Positions 25,014-31,323 of a stretch of 44,143 nt of DNA are shown piece after piece. Numbering within the stretch: position 1 is the stretch's first letter; each line of letters begins with the position of its first letter. The DNA is from an uncultured Oligoflexales bacterium (lineage in GTDB: Bacteria > Bdellovibrionota_B > Oligoflexia > Oligoflexales > JAPPIL01). The translations under genes and the position numbers were made by a program. Under the pieces are notes generated by a model. That model saw nothing but the letters and a program-made list of their open reading frames with translations, searched no databases and had not been told where the DNA came from. The stretch is from contig OY282435.1 in NCBI GenBank assembly GCA_958296095.1, positions 1-44,143 of the forward strand. The letters run 5' to 3'.

Positions 25014-25418
25014 ATGTCATTTAATAAGGGCTTAGCCCGAATAGGCGTAAACGGTCTTTATGATATCGAATTGTGCGATAAGGATGAAATGTCGTTTACT
25101 GAACGCTTAAATCAATGGATAGTCAAGTATCTACACAAGGGGATGCACTACGAAATCCTAAGGGTGTCAGATAACTTCTGCAAGGACGGTGGTCTGTATT
25201 TCATATTGCGTGATTATCCTTATGCGGCGAAATTTGCTATCATCCCCGATCCAAAAGAAGGGGTTAACGATAGATGTAAGATGAAGGGGGTTGACATGAA
25301 TTGGTCTGATCAACGCATGGAACGAAAATACACACACACATTAGAACGGTGTGTCAAACGCGCTACCAAACATATCGAGGGAATGTCAGATCCTATTCAT
25401 GGTTGGGGACAACTATAA
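25014..25418 (+). CDS. Paralogue of the preceding gene, unknown function
   Basis: This is 134 residues from ATG 25014; a TTG at 24999 is an alternative. Its domain repeats landmarks of the upstream protein in the same order: KGMHYEILRV for KWMTYDFLSV, YPYAAKFAII for PFAAKFAIDK, and LERCVKRATK for EECVERALRF. It therefore represents the same small alpha/beta domain without the Pro-Cys and coiled-coil parts. The ribosome binding site is poor (TTAGG), so translation is probably coupled to the upstream gene. It ends two bases before the stop of the leftward VRR-NUC gene. Confidence 0.6.
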   Translation: MSFNKGLARIGVNGLYDIELCDKDEMSFTERLNQWIVKYLHKGMHYEILRVSDNFCKDGGLYFILRDYPYAAKFAIIPDPKEGVNDRCKMKGVDMNWSDQRMERKYTHTLERCVKRATKHIEGMSDPIHGWGQL

Positions 25419-25420
25419 CA

Positions 25421-25852
25421 TTATCCTAACTCGCCAATTCCAACAATATTGGCGTCAGACGCTGGCTGTGGTCTACCTTCCTTAGCCCATTTAGTCTCAA
25501 CTCGAACAGCCTCAAGGTTGAATATATTCATTGCATCCTCGATAGTTGCCGCAATGTAACATCGATGTCCTAATCTTGTTAGATATTCCATCATCTTGTG
25601 CTGATTTTTGCTTATGTTTGCTTCCCTACCGGGGGCTTTAAGTTCAACCCAGATACATCCCTCATGGGTTGGCATACATAGATCAGGCACGCCTGATAAC
25701 ATACCCATTAAGTTAGCCTTCCGTGTGTCCCAGGCGTTACGTTGTAGGACACCGTTGAGTGGTGCAAACACATTACGCACCAGTTCTTTATGACTGACGC
25801 GGCATATCGCTATAATCTGCCGCTGTAATCCTGCTTCATCCATTTTTTTCAT
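25421..25852 (-). CDS. VRR-NUC domain nuclease
   Basis: This 143-residue protein starts on the minus strand at ATG 25852, preceded by GAGGAGGTTACT. It has the VRR-NUC (PF08774) motif series: E6 in the first helix, GVPDL (54-58, catalytic D57), VELKAP (E70 and K72) and SKNQHKMMEYLTRLGH (81-96). Single-domain phage VRR-NUC proteins are structure-specific nucleases, often acting as Holliday-junction or branch resolvases. It would clean DNA branches before packaging. It is leftward and alone between two rightward sets. Confidence 0.9.
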   Translation of the reverse strand: MKKMDEAGLQRQIIAICRVSHKELVRNVFAPLNGVLQRNAWDTRKANLMGMLSGVPDLCMPTHEGCIWVELKAPGREANISKNQHKMMEYLTRLGHRCYIAATIEDAMNIFNLEAVRVETKWAKEGRPQPASDANIVGIGELG

Positions 25853-25956
25853 AGTAACCTCCTCGTGTCTTACGTTCATATCATATTGGCTGTTGACCTA
25901 GCTACACCATAAGGCTATTGTTGCGTTTTATTGTTGTCCACACACAGGGGTTCCCA

Positions 25957-26505
25957 ATGCCAGAATGGTTAACAACAATCACAGATCATGCAGGCACGTT
26001 CATTTTTGAGGGTTACGTATTCGTAGCCCATTTTATTGCGTCTGCGATGTCATCCATCACCAAGTCGGCGAGTGCTAACGGTAGTCGTATTAGTAGGTGG
26101 TTCAGAAAGGGCATTGACTTCCTCGCGCTGAATATAGGGCATGCCGAACCGCGTACAGGCGACCACACAGTTGAGCTAAGTGAGGTGAAGTTAGAGAATG
26201 AAAGACTAAGGAAGATTGTTAACCTACACAGACGAGATAACGAAGGACTACGCGATAGGCAGTTTGAGACTGATACGAAGCATAAAGAAATGATAAATGA
26301 ATTGAAAGCCGACCATAGATCAGCGGCAGGTAAGTTGAGACGGGAAGCTCAGGAATATCTTGAGAAAATAGATAAGTTAGAGCGTGAATTGCGTGGTGGT
26401 AAACCGCCAACCCATAAGACTAGGACACGCAAGAAGGTTATTAAGGACCTACCGCAGATTACTATGTCCGATCTATCCGGTGAAGAAGTCAAGGAACTTG
26501 ATTGA
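25957..26505 (+). CDS. Membrane-anchored coiled-coil protein
   Basis: This is 182 residues from ATG 25957 (AGGGG upstream); an earlier TTG has no ribosome binding site. A moderately hydrophobic stretch (about residues 12-38, TFIFEGYVFVAHFIASAM) precedes a basic patch. After that comes a long charged coiled coil (about 65-145, VKLENERLRKIVNLH and on) and a basic C-terminus (KTRTRKKV). The layout resembles spanin/Rz-like or membrane-tethered phage proteins, but no spanin signature is certain. It overlaps the next gene by one base, which argues for one operon with the following membrane genes. Confidence 0.55.
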   Translation: MPEWLTTITDHAGTFIFEGYVFVAHFIASAMSSITKSASANGSRISRWFRKGIDFLALNIGHAEPRTGDHTVELSEVKLENERLRKIVNLHRRDNEGLRDRQFETDTKHKEMINELKADHRSAAGKLRREAQEYLEKIDKLERELRGGKPPTHKTRTRKKVIKDLPQITMSDLSGEEVKELD

Positions 26506-26735
26506 TGAGCATTGTTATATCATGTCTACTTGGTCTTGCAGGTCTGTTTGCAGCTTGGTTTGCAAGAGGCAAACAAGTCAAGACACAGACGGAGATGCGT
26601 ATGCTCAAGGAAGCTATTGATCACGCACGTCGTAAAAATAAGGAGGTAAGAGCAGCACGAAAAAAAGCTAGTCGAGATTTCAATTTGGAAGGTTTAGATG
26701 ATGATTACAAATTTCTAAGACACGAGGACAAATAG
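26505..26735 (+). CDS. Small single-pass membrane protein
   Basis: This 76-residue protein starts at ATG 26505, sharing one base with the previous stop (TGATG). The first 20 residues are a clear membrane helix (MSIVISCLLGLAGLFAAWFA), followed by a basic helix (RMLKEAIDHARRKNKEVRAA) and an acidic end. An N-terminal anchor with a basic cytoplasmic or periplasmic helix is common in inner-membrane spanins and small holin partners. The exact role is unknown. Confidence 0.6.
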   Translation: MSIVISCLLGLAGLFAAWFARGKQVKTQTEMRMLKEAIDHARRKNKEVRAARKKASRDFNLEGLDDDYKFLRHEDK

Positions 26736-26736
26736 A

Positions 26737-27084
26737 ATGATTAAGGCTACTTTGGTTACTTGTTTGCTGACTATTTCTTCTGCTCTTTACGGGGGGTTAG
26801 GTGCTTTTGTGACTAAACATCCGTATGTAGTTATTGCTGCCGGTGCTATTGCGGCTGGTGGATGTGGCTACTCGCTTTACCAGCGTACTAACTATATGAC
26901 ATATGCATATGATGTCATATGTGGCAGCTTTGTGCCTATCACAGTGAGCAAGAGTGATACTCTAAAAACACTTAAGCAAGTCATCGAATACAATGCAGTG
27001 TGGGATGAGTTTTGCGGCGAAGATGAGATAGGACATGAAGAACCATTACGATCTATAACAGTAGAGACACCAGATGACCGATAA
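26737..27084 (+). CDS. Two-helix membrane protein
   Basis: This 115-residue protein starts two bases after the previous gene. A hydrophobic N-terminus (TLVTCLLTISSALYGGLGAF) and a second hydrophobic stretch (YVVIAAGAIAAGGCGYSLY) predict a signal/anchor plus one membrane helix, or a hairpin. The rest is a soluble acidic tail with two Cys. It could be a holin or an exported protein of the lysis/superinfection type. This is inferred from topology only. It overlaps the next gene by 11 bases. Confidence 0.55.
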   Translation: MIKATLVTCLLTISSALYGGLGAFVTKHPYVVIAAGAIAAGGCGYSLYQRTNYMTYAYDVICGSFVPITVSKSDTLKTLKQVIEYNAVWDEFCGEDEIGHEEPLRSITVETPDDR

Positions 27085-27256
27085 CCAACAATTTCTCCTG
27101 CGACATTTAATGGAACTAGGCAATGACCTTGATGATTTTATTGATATGCATCGAGAAGGTTTTGGGCTGATCATCAGCAAGAAACTAACCGACATGAGCA
27201 AACGGCTATGGGCAATTCGAGAGTCTGTTAGTCAAGCTGTGCGGGAAGGTGAATGA
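27074..27256 (+). CDS. Short helical protein, unknown function
   Basis: This 60-residue protein starts at ATG 27074 inside the end of the previous gene and overlaps the next by four bases (ATGA). It is fully helical in appearance (FLLRHLMELGNDLDDFIDMH, then RLWAIRESVSQAVREG), soluble and acidic. No motif was recognised. The overlap pattern on both sides supports a genuine gene in the rightward set. Confidence 0.55.
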   Translation: MTDNQQFLLRHLMELGNDLDDFIDMHREGFGLIISKKLTDMSKRLWAIRESVSQAVREGE

Positions 27257-27483
27257 TGAATATCGACCTAGGCAGTCTAGCGGAATGGATCGTTATTGCC
27301 GGTGGATTGGTAGGTGTATACATCAACTTGCGAATTAAGATAGAATCATACTCCAACTCCTGCATACGTAAAGAGGAGTTGGAGCATGCTATGCAGCACT
27401 TTGAGCAGAGATTTAACGATAAGTTTGATGCTCTAAAGGAACTTATCGAGGAAAAGTTGAAACACATACATGGACATACCTAA
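27253..27483 (+). CDS. Small membrane / coiled-coil protein, holin-like
   Basis: This is 76 residues from ATG 27253 (or 75 from 27256). One membrane helix lies near the N-terminus (WIVIAGGLVGVYINLRI). It is followed by a charged coiled coil to the end (KEELEHAMQHFEQRFNDKF and on), with a His-rich tip HIHGHT. A short protein with a single helix and coiled coil in a cluster of membrane genes could be a holin accessory or an XhlA-like membrane effector. No family was proven. Confidence 0.5.
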   Translation: MMNIDLGSLAEWIVIAGGLVGVYINLRIKIESYSNSCIRKEELEHAMQHFEQRFNDKFDALKELIEEKLKHIHGHT

Positions 27484-27817
27484 CCAGCTTAAGGAAGACA
27501 TCATCAATGCGCTGATCATGTTTCAAATGCGTTCAAAACAAATGCCTACCCCAGCCTATCTATATGAAACATTACAGTCGCAGTATGGTCGTGCGCGGGT
27601 AAGGGCGGCATTAAACTCAGGCATTAAAACAAGACGCGGCAAGGTAATGTTTTACGAATACGATCACAAGGTTATGTTTGTACCGATGAACAAGCGCGAG
27701 AGGGCATGTACGATACATCTACGTAACATGCAAGGAGCTGCGCAAGGACAAGAAAACGATCTTGTAAGGTCAAACGGTGGTATCTTCCGTTCCCATGGTG
27801 AGAACTTCAGGATCTGA
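27470..27817 (+). CDS. Small protein of unknown function
   Basis: This is 115 residues from ATG 27470, which lies inside the end of the previous gene. The first half looks like a small winged-helix or replication-type fold (KEDIINALIMFQMRSKQMPT, then LYETLQSQYGRARVRAALN) with a strand pair after it (GKVMFYEYDHKVMFVPM). It might be DNA-binding. Its 3' end overlaps the convergent leftward gene by 48 bases, so the two transcripts are antisense over that stretch. Confidence 0.55.
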   Translation: MDIPNQLKEDIINALIMFQMRSKQMPTPAYLYETLQSQYGRARVRAALNSGIKTRRGKVMFYEYDHKVMFVPMNKRERACTIHLRNMQGAAQGQENDLVRSNGGIFRSHGENFRI

Positions 27818-28177
27818 TGTGTCCAACTCCTTAAGCCTATATTTAATGATCTCCCGTACCTCGGCGAGTGTGACTTGATGCATCATACCAAGTAGGTGCA
27901 TTACGTCACTGATAGCCTCCTCATAACCCGGCTTACGCGTCTGACTAACATACCAATCACACACAGATTTGATGACTTCACTGGTGTACTTTCCGGCGTT
28001 TTTGGACAGGCGATAGCCTAGGGTGTAACTATGTGCAGGAAACCTATCGTCTGTACGATCTGTGCTCCGCGTGTTGACGTGTTTACGTTCCATCTGTGCT
28101 CCGCGTGTTGTTCGTGGTAATGTCTTATGCTTGACATGTATTTGGTCAGACGGTCCGTCCCAATCTATTTGTCGCAT
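27770..28177 (-). CDS. Leftward protein of unknown function
   Basis: This is 135 residues from minus-strand ATG 28177, preceded by GGAGGCTAT. It is basic at the N-terminus and helical in the middle (KNAGKYTSEVIKSVCDWYV, then YEEAISDVMHLLGMMHQVT). No family was recognised. It is the last gene of a three-gene leftward set (28627 to 27770), with its start inside the end of the preceding gene. Confidence 0.55.
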   Translation of the reverse strand: MRQIDWDGPSDQIHVKHKTLPRTTRGAQMERKHVNTRSTDRTDDRFPAHSYTLGYRLSKNAGKYTSEVIKSVCDWYVSQTRKPGYEEAISDVMHLLGMMHQVTLAEVREIIKYRLKELDTSDPEVLTMGTEDTTV

Positions 28178-28425
28178 ATAGCCTCCTTGCACGACAGTGG
28201 TATGTTATATGTTTTTGGGTTGGGATACAGATGTGGATAGACGTGTATAGTCACAGCATCCCATGTTGGCAGCGGCATTTCATCATCGTCTGCCAAGGCA
28301 ATGACCATCCCCGCTACTAATTTGACCTGATAAGCCTCTCGTTGCACCGGTGTCAATTTATAACCGCGGAAGTCAAATCCCAGTCGTGTAGGTTCGTCAA
28401 TGACGATGTCAGGTAGGGTCGACAC
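28165..28425 (-). CDS. Leftward small protein of unknown function
   Basis: This 86-residue protein starts at GTG 28425 on the minus strand. An in-frame TAG lies six codons upstream, so GTG is the only usual start. Translation is probably coupled to the preceding leftward gene, which overlaps it by 17 bases. The product has a strand-rich end (AVTIHVYPHLYPNPKTYNIP) and a helix KLTPVQREAYQVKLVAG in the middle. No family was recognised. Confidence 0.5.
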   Translation of the reverse strand: MSTLPDIVIDEPTRLGFDFRGYKLTPVQREAYQVKLVAGMVIALADDDEMPLPTWDAVTIHVYPHLYPNPKTYNIPLSCKEAICDK

Positions 28426-28627
28426 GATCCTGTACCAGTCCTGCTATATTATAGTGCCGCATTGCATGATCCTTCATTTCCTTCGCCAATGTGTCCACAT
28501 CACTGTATGGACCTAGGGATGGCTCGTTCACCTGATCAATTTTTGCACAGTAATATTTGCCTGTGCTGGGGTTGACCCAGACACAGTAACCACGACGGAT
28601 TAGCGCTATGTCTATCAGGGTTGAAAT
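28409..28627 (-). CDS. Leftward small protein, probable AUU start
   Basis: This frame reads as a convincing 72-residue protein (ISTLIDIALIRRGYCVWVNP, later YSDVDTLAKEMKDHAMRHYN) ending at TGA 28411-28409. There is no ATG, GTG or TTG in its first third. The best start is ATT 28625-28627, six bases after a G6 tract that can act as ribosome binding site and about 24 bases after the predicted start of the leftward promoter. The frame is open further upstream without a usual start. It would be the first gene of the leftward set. It is fairly certain as a coding region, less so for the start. Confidence 0.5.
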   Translation of the reverse strand: MSTLIDIALIRRGYCVWVNPSTGKYYCAKIDQVNEPSLGPYSDVDTLAKEMKDHAMRHYNIAGLVQDRVDPT

Positions 28628-28636
28628 GGTGACCCC

Positions 28637-28703
28637 CCAGCTAAAGTGTCTGACTGGGGTATACCCCAGCTGGCACAGGGGGTCAAGGGTACTGGCCAGC
28701 TGG
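28637..28703. promoter_or_regulatory. Phased operator boxes CCAGCT(GG)
   Basis: CCAGCT at 28637, CCAGCTGG at 28666 and CCAGCTGG at 28696 lie 29 and 30 bp apart, about three helical turns. They cover the leftward promoter from its start site to upstream of its -35 box. This spacing suits binding of a dimeric regulator along one DNA face. Confidence 0.5.
28658..28686 (-). promoter_or_regulatory. Leftward sigma70-like promoter
   Basis: On the minus strand, TTGACC (28686-28681), a 17-base spacer and TATACC (28663-28658) form a sigma70-like promoter. Transcription would begin near 28651, just before the leftward gene set. The -10 box lies inside the 16-bp palindrome CTGGGGTATACCCCAG (28655-28670 region), a likely repressor site. 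Confidence 0.55.
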
Positions 28704-28748
28704 TCAGGAAAAAAAATGAGAAAAAATAAAAAAAAGTGACATCAGGGG

Positions 28749-28801
28749 TTGACAAGCGCATGGAAGAAAATTATAGTGCAGCCATCGTCATGGTGACGAT
28801 G
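28749..28801 (+). promoter_or_regulatory. Rightward sigma70 promoter with inverted repeat at the start site
   Basis: TTGACA (28749-28754), a 17-base spacer and TATAGT (28772-28777) make a near-consensus promoter for the operon starting at 28832. Just downstream, CATCGTCA (28783-28790) and TGACGATG (28794-28801) form a perfect 8-bp inverted repeat at the expected +1 to +20. It is either an operator or a 5' hairpin that protects the mRNA. A-rich tracts (28708-28736) upstream can act as UP elements for both promoters. Confidence 0.75.
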
Positions 28802-28831
28802 ACACTTAACCCCTCTCACGGAGACTCAATT

Positions 28832-29302
28832 ATGATTACGACCTGCAACGAAACCCAGACCATCAGCACTTCCTTCCCCTACGATGCCGACTTCATCAGC
28901 GACGCCAAGTGCATCAGCGGTCGCTGGAATCCGGAGGACAAAACTTGGGTCTTCCCCTTGTCACAACGTGACGCAGTCTACGGCCTAGTCAAAGAGCACT
29001 ACGGCTACGACCCTGAGGACGCAGCTACTGTAACTGTTACGGCAACCGCACGTGAGTTCATCGGTCACAGCAACAGGGCGCTATTCTTCGGCGCACGCAA
29101 AATCTGCTTCGTTTACGGCAACCGTGACGATGTCAAGGTTGGCAACGGTGTCAAGCTCGTAGCAGGGGACATCCGCAACAGTTGTAGCCGCAAGCGTGAC
29201 TGCCTAGGCATTGATGCTGGCACTACTTTCAGGGTCATTGGCTTCCGCAAGTCAGCGCTCAACAAAATCGATTCTAGCGACTGGGATGTCTCAGTCGCTT
29301 AA
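28832..29302 (+). CDS. First early-operon protein with HARP-like N-terminal motif
   Basis: This is 156 residues from ATG 28832, preceded by ACGGAGACTCAATT; the frame is open upstream but crosses the promoter. Residues about 12-55 (SFPYDADFISDAKCISGRWN, then TWVFPLSQRDAVYGLVKEHY) have the F...K..xGRWxPxxKxWxFPL pattern known from HARP-like small DNA-binding modules. The C-terminal half is strand-rich with three Cys. A related motif is in the gene at 29702. As first gene after a strong promoter it is probably made early and abundantly. The function is unknown. Confidence 0.7.
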   Translation: MITTCNETQTISTSFPYDADFISDAKCISGRWNPEDKTWVFPLSQRDAVYGLVKEHYGYDPEDAATVTVTATAREFIGHSNRALFFGARKICFVYGNRDDVKVGNGVKLVAGDIRNSCSRKRDCLGIDAGTTFRVIGFRKSALNKIDSSDWDVSVA

Positions 29303-29329
29303 TTAACCCCCCTCTTAAGGAGACTCATT

Positions 29330-29677
29330 ATGGCTATTCAGATTCCCCAAACCCTCGTCACTGCCTCTGTTACCCCCTACCGTGCTGCGACACACATCAA
29401 GGTGTCTGAGACCGTCCGTAAGCTCTGTGGCAACTGTGGTTACACACGTGGTTACATGGGACGACGGCTCAACGGTTGCACCAGCTACATCGCCTACAAC
29501 TTCAACATCACCGGCAAGGATGGTCAGGTTGGTCACTTCTCCGCGCTACACCGCGAGGGTGGCAAATTCACCCTGTGCAGCCGAAGCTTTAACTCTGATT
29601 TGTTGTTTATGAACCCAGGTTTGACCTTGGAACAATGTGTTTCCCAAGCTCTTGAAAACGTTGATTCTGTCGCTTAA
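29330..29677 (+). CDS. Early-operon cysteine-containing protein
   Basis: This is 115 residues from ATG 29330, with CTTAAGGAGACTCATT upstream, the same leader type as the previous gene. It has a CGNC motif (KLCGNCGYTRGY) with a further Cys ten residues on, then a strand-rich part and a C-terminal LTLEQCVSQALENV helix. That helix recalls the ECVERALRF helix of the 24.3-25.4 kb paralogues. It might be a zinc-binding or small alpha/beta protein. The function is unknown. Confidence 0.65.
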   Translation: MAIQIPQTLVTASVTPYRAATHIKVSETVRKLCGNCGYTRGYMGRRLNGCTSYIAYNFNITGKDGQVGHFSALHREGGKFTLCSRSFNSDLLFMNPGLTLEQCVSQALENVDSVA

Positions 29678-29701
29678 CCATTACAAAACAAGGAGTCTAT
29701 C

Positions 29702-29962
29702 ATGTTTACAGCCCCTTTCATCCCTATCCACAACCATGTCGTGGTGTCCCGCTACGATGACGAGGTCACGGTCAAATGTCCCTACAATGACGAGTTCGCC
29801 AGTCTTGTCGACTACTACGACGCGGAATGGGATTCACGTTTTGGTCGTTGGATTTTCATGCGTGATCATGAGGATGACATCCTGGAGCTTGTTGAGGAGT
29901 GTTTCCAGGACATGAATGTCTACCACGTTGATGGCATCACTGGGGAGGTCATCAATGCGTAA
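29702..29962 (+). CDS. Early-operon protein, paralogous motif of the first gene
   Basis: This is 86 residues from ATG 29702 (AAGGAG upstream). The segment CPYNDEFASLVDYYDAEWDS, then RWIFMRDHEDDILELVEECF, aligns with the HARP-like part of the gene at 28832 (PYxxxF, W, WxF, LVxE). The protein is very acidic (many D/E), so it could also mimic DNA. It overlaps the next gene by eight bases. Confidence 0.65.
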   Translation: MFTAPFIPIHNHVVVSRYDDEVTVKCPYNDEFASLVDYYDAEWDSRFGRWIFMRDHEDDILELVEECFQDMNVYHVDGITGEVINA

Positions 29963-30194
29963 CGCAACACAGAAGCATCTAACCAGCCTACTCAAGTGTA
30001 TTAGTGCCAGTCTCAAACGTCAGAGTCACCCTACAATCCTCATCGACATCCGTGTCGATGAGGGGGAGAAGGACACTATTTGCTTCGTCCTTCGCCGCGG
30101 TGATATTGTCCGTTACTTCAAGTTGTCTGTCGATTGGGGGGGGGGACAAGTTGTGGTATCTTTTCTGGGGCAAGAAACGTGGACAATGGGTTAG
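29955..30194 (+). CDS. Early-operon protein broken or shifted at a G10 tract
   Basis: This is 79 residues from ATG 29955 (GGGGAGGTC upstream) to TAG 30194. At 30136-30145 the gene has ten consecutive G. Loss of one G, or a +1 shift there, would continue into a frame that reads DKLWYLFWGKKRGQWVSL and ends at TAA 30271-30273, adding about 43 residues. That frame looks more protein-like than the present end, and it brings the gene to within 16 bases of the next one. The full-length form would be about 105 residues. The tract may be a phase-variable switch, a slippage site or a sequencing error. Confidence 0.55.
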   Translation: MRNATQKHLTSLLKCISASLKRQSHPTILIDIRVDEGEKDTICFVLRRGDIVRYFKLSVDWGGGQVVVSFLGQETWTMG

Positions 30195-30288
30195 CTTAAC
30201 GCGTGATTATGATTTTATCCAAGGATTCAAGTCAGTTATGCGTTATGCAGGTAAATTTAACACCACATGCTAAAATTGGGAGGATACC

Positions 30289-30843
30289 ATGGAAACAAGT
30301 GAAATCATTACACAAAAACAGCTCCTTAATCGTGCACGTCGCTATAGGAGACGTGTCAACGATGCGTTCCACGCATACAAGGGGGACCACAGTAGCAGTG
30401 AGTTACCCTACATTGTTTACGTTGTCGATGCGTTAAATTGGGACGAGGATACACCTGCCATCGACACACATATCCGTATGCATGGTCATTTTGGCACTTA
30501 CAGGATAGCTGCGTGCCCCTACTCTGGAATGATCAAGGTCTTCGGCAAGTTAACACGCACCCTAAAAGGTGCTACATTTATCGACCGCTGTCCTAACACC
30601 ACCGAAGCAATTAGGAGTGCCATAGAGGATTTGCACAAGCGTAGGTTCCAGGTCCCATCTCTCAAGCCCATAAGACAGGATTATGATCCGCTGGTTAAGG
30701 CCTGCAGTGTCAAGAGTCAGTCATTTTTACGACAGGTCGAACCAAAAATGGATCGCATGTCACAGCTCCAGACTTACCCCTACCGTTTAACATATTGCCC
30801 CGTGGACACTGATACCACGGGACCGAGGTGTTATGATGCCTAA
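30289..30843 (+). CDS. Early-operon protein of unknown function
   Basis: This is 184 residues from ATG 30289, preceded by GGGAGGATACC. The N-terminal 20 residues are basic and helical (LLNRARRYRRRVNDAFHAYK), followed by a strand-rich domain (LPYIVYVVDALNWDED, then GTYRIAACPYSGMIKVFG) and a helix TTEAIRSAIEDLHKRRF. The basic N-terminus suggests nucleic-acid binding. The order of strand pair and final helix is like other small proteins of this operon. No family was recognised. Confidence 0.6.
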   Translation: METSEIITQKQLLNRARRYRRRVNDAFHAYKGDHSSSELPYIVYVVDALNWDEDTPAIDTHIRMHGHFGTYRIAACPYSGMIKVFGKLTRTLKGATFIDRCPNTTEAIRSAIEDLHKRRFQVPSLKPIRQDYDPLVKACSVKSQSFLRQVEPKMDRMSQLQTYPYRLTYCPVDTDTTGPRCYDA

Positions 30844-30991
30844 GGACGACGCGTTATACGAAGTGGACTTGTATGTCCGCAAGACTGGTAAACATTTTGT
30901 GCAGCTAAAAATAACAGCATCGTATCTGCAACAGGTGTTGCGAATGGGGTTAACAATCGGTGTGATCAAGGGGGATAGCCAAGGAGATTAG
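30836..30991 (+). CDS. 51-residue protein at the operon end
   Basis: ATG 30836 (or 30833) to TAG 30989-30991 overlaps the end of the previous gene by eight bases, with GAGGTG upstream. The product has a strand pair (ALYEVDLYVRKTGKHFVQLK) and a helix TASYLQQVLRMGLTIGV, like a single small alpha/beta unit. It is followed by a long inverted repeat. The good coding character and overlap support it. Confidence 0.5.
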   Translation: MPKDDALYEVDLYVRKTGKHFVQLKITASYLQQVLRMGLTIGVIKGDSQGD

Positions 30992-30995
30992 TAGG

Positions 30996-31051
30996 TGTGT
31001 ATGGATGGTGATGTTAGCAGACGTAGGGGTCCTGATCGTTATCCATACACA
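30996..31051. repeat. 11-bp inverted repeat after the early operon
   Basis: TGTGTATGGAT (30996-31006) and ATCCATACACA (31041-31051) are perfectly complementary around a 34-base loop. It begins five bases after the last stop codon of the rightward operon and is followed by GCCGCCTTTTC. It may end or protect the early transcript. Confidence 0.55.
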
Positions 31052-31106
31052 GCCGCCTTTTCAACCGCATTAAGCAGTAGACCATCATCATACCCCCAGC
31101 ACATAC

Positions 31107-31137
31107 AAAAAACCACCAGGTTGTCTAGTCCGGTGGC
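31107..31137 (-). terminator. Leftward Rho-independent terminator
   Basis: On the minus strand, GCCACCGG pairs with CCTGGTGG (one bulged base) around a nine-base loop and is followed by six T. The stop codon of the decayed leftward frame lies inside the loop. In the plus direction there is no T-run. Confidence 0.7.
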
Positions 31138-31315
31138 TCTTTGCGAAAATAGTCAAAAATAAATTCTGGAATCCCTTTATCAAGGGTGCGTTCTGATGAC
31201 GCTTGCACCTGTTCGACTTCATAGCCATATAGTGTAGCAAACTTTTCAGCGACAAAATCGTTAAAAAATCACCACCGACATATTGGCGGCCCGTACCAAC
31301 TCCAATCCCCTAAGG
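31125..31315 (-). pseudogene. Decayed leftward gene remnant
   Basis: On the minus strand, bases 31268 to 31125 read as 47 protein-like residues (NDFVAEKFATLYGYEVEQVQ and then SSERTLDKGIPEFIFDYFRK) ending in TAG, with no start codon. Just upstream, another frame reads GVGTGRQYVGGDF. One extra T in the T6 tract at 31263-31268 would join the two into one protein end. The gene seems to have lost its front and one base. It ends in its own terminator, so it was once a normal leftward gene. The family is not recognised. Confidence 0.5.
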
Positions 31316-31322
31316 GATTGGA
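31301..31322. repeat. 9-bp perfect hairpin
   Basis: TCCAATCCC and GGGATTGGA pair around the loop CTAA. It lies in the gene-poor stretch, between the decayed frame and the mini-frame. There is no T-run on either side. Confidence 0.5.
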
Positions 31323-31323
31323 A

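Noticed and set aside
28640..28740. N-terminal extension of the leftward gene at 28627
   Set aside because: The frame is open and reads plausibly, but it has no usable start and runs through the promoter and operator boxes; it is kept only as an alternative.
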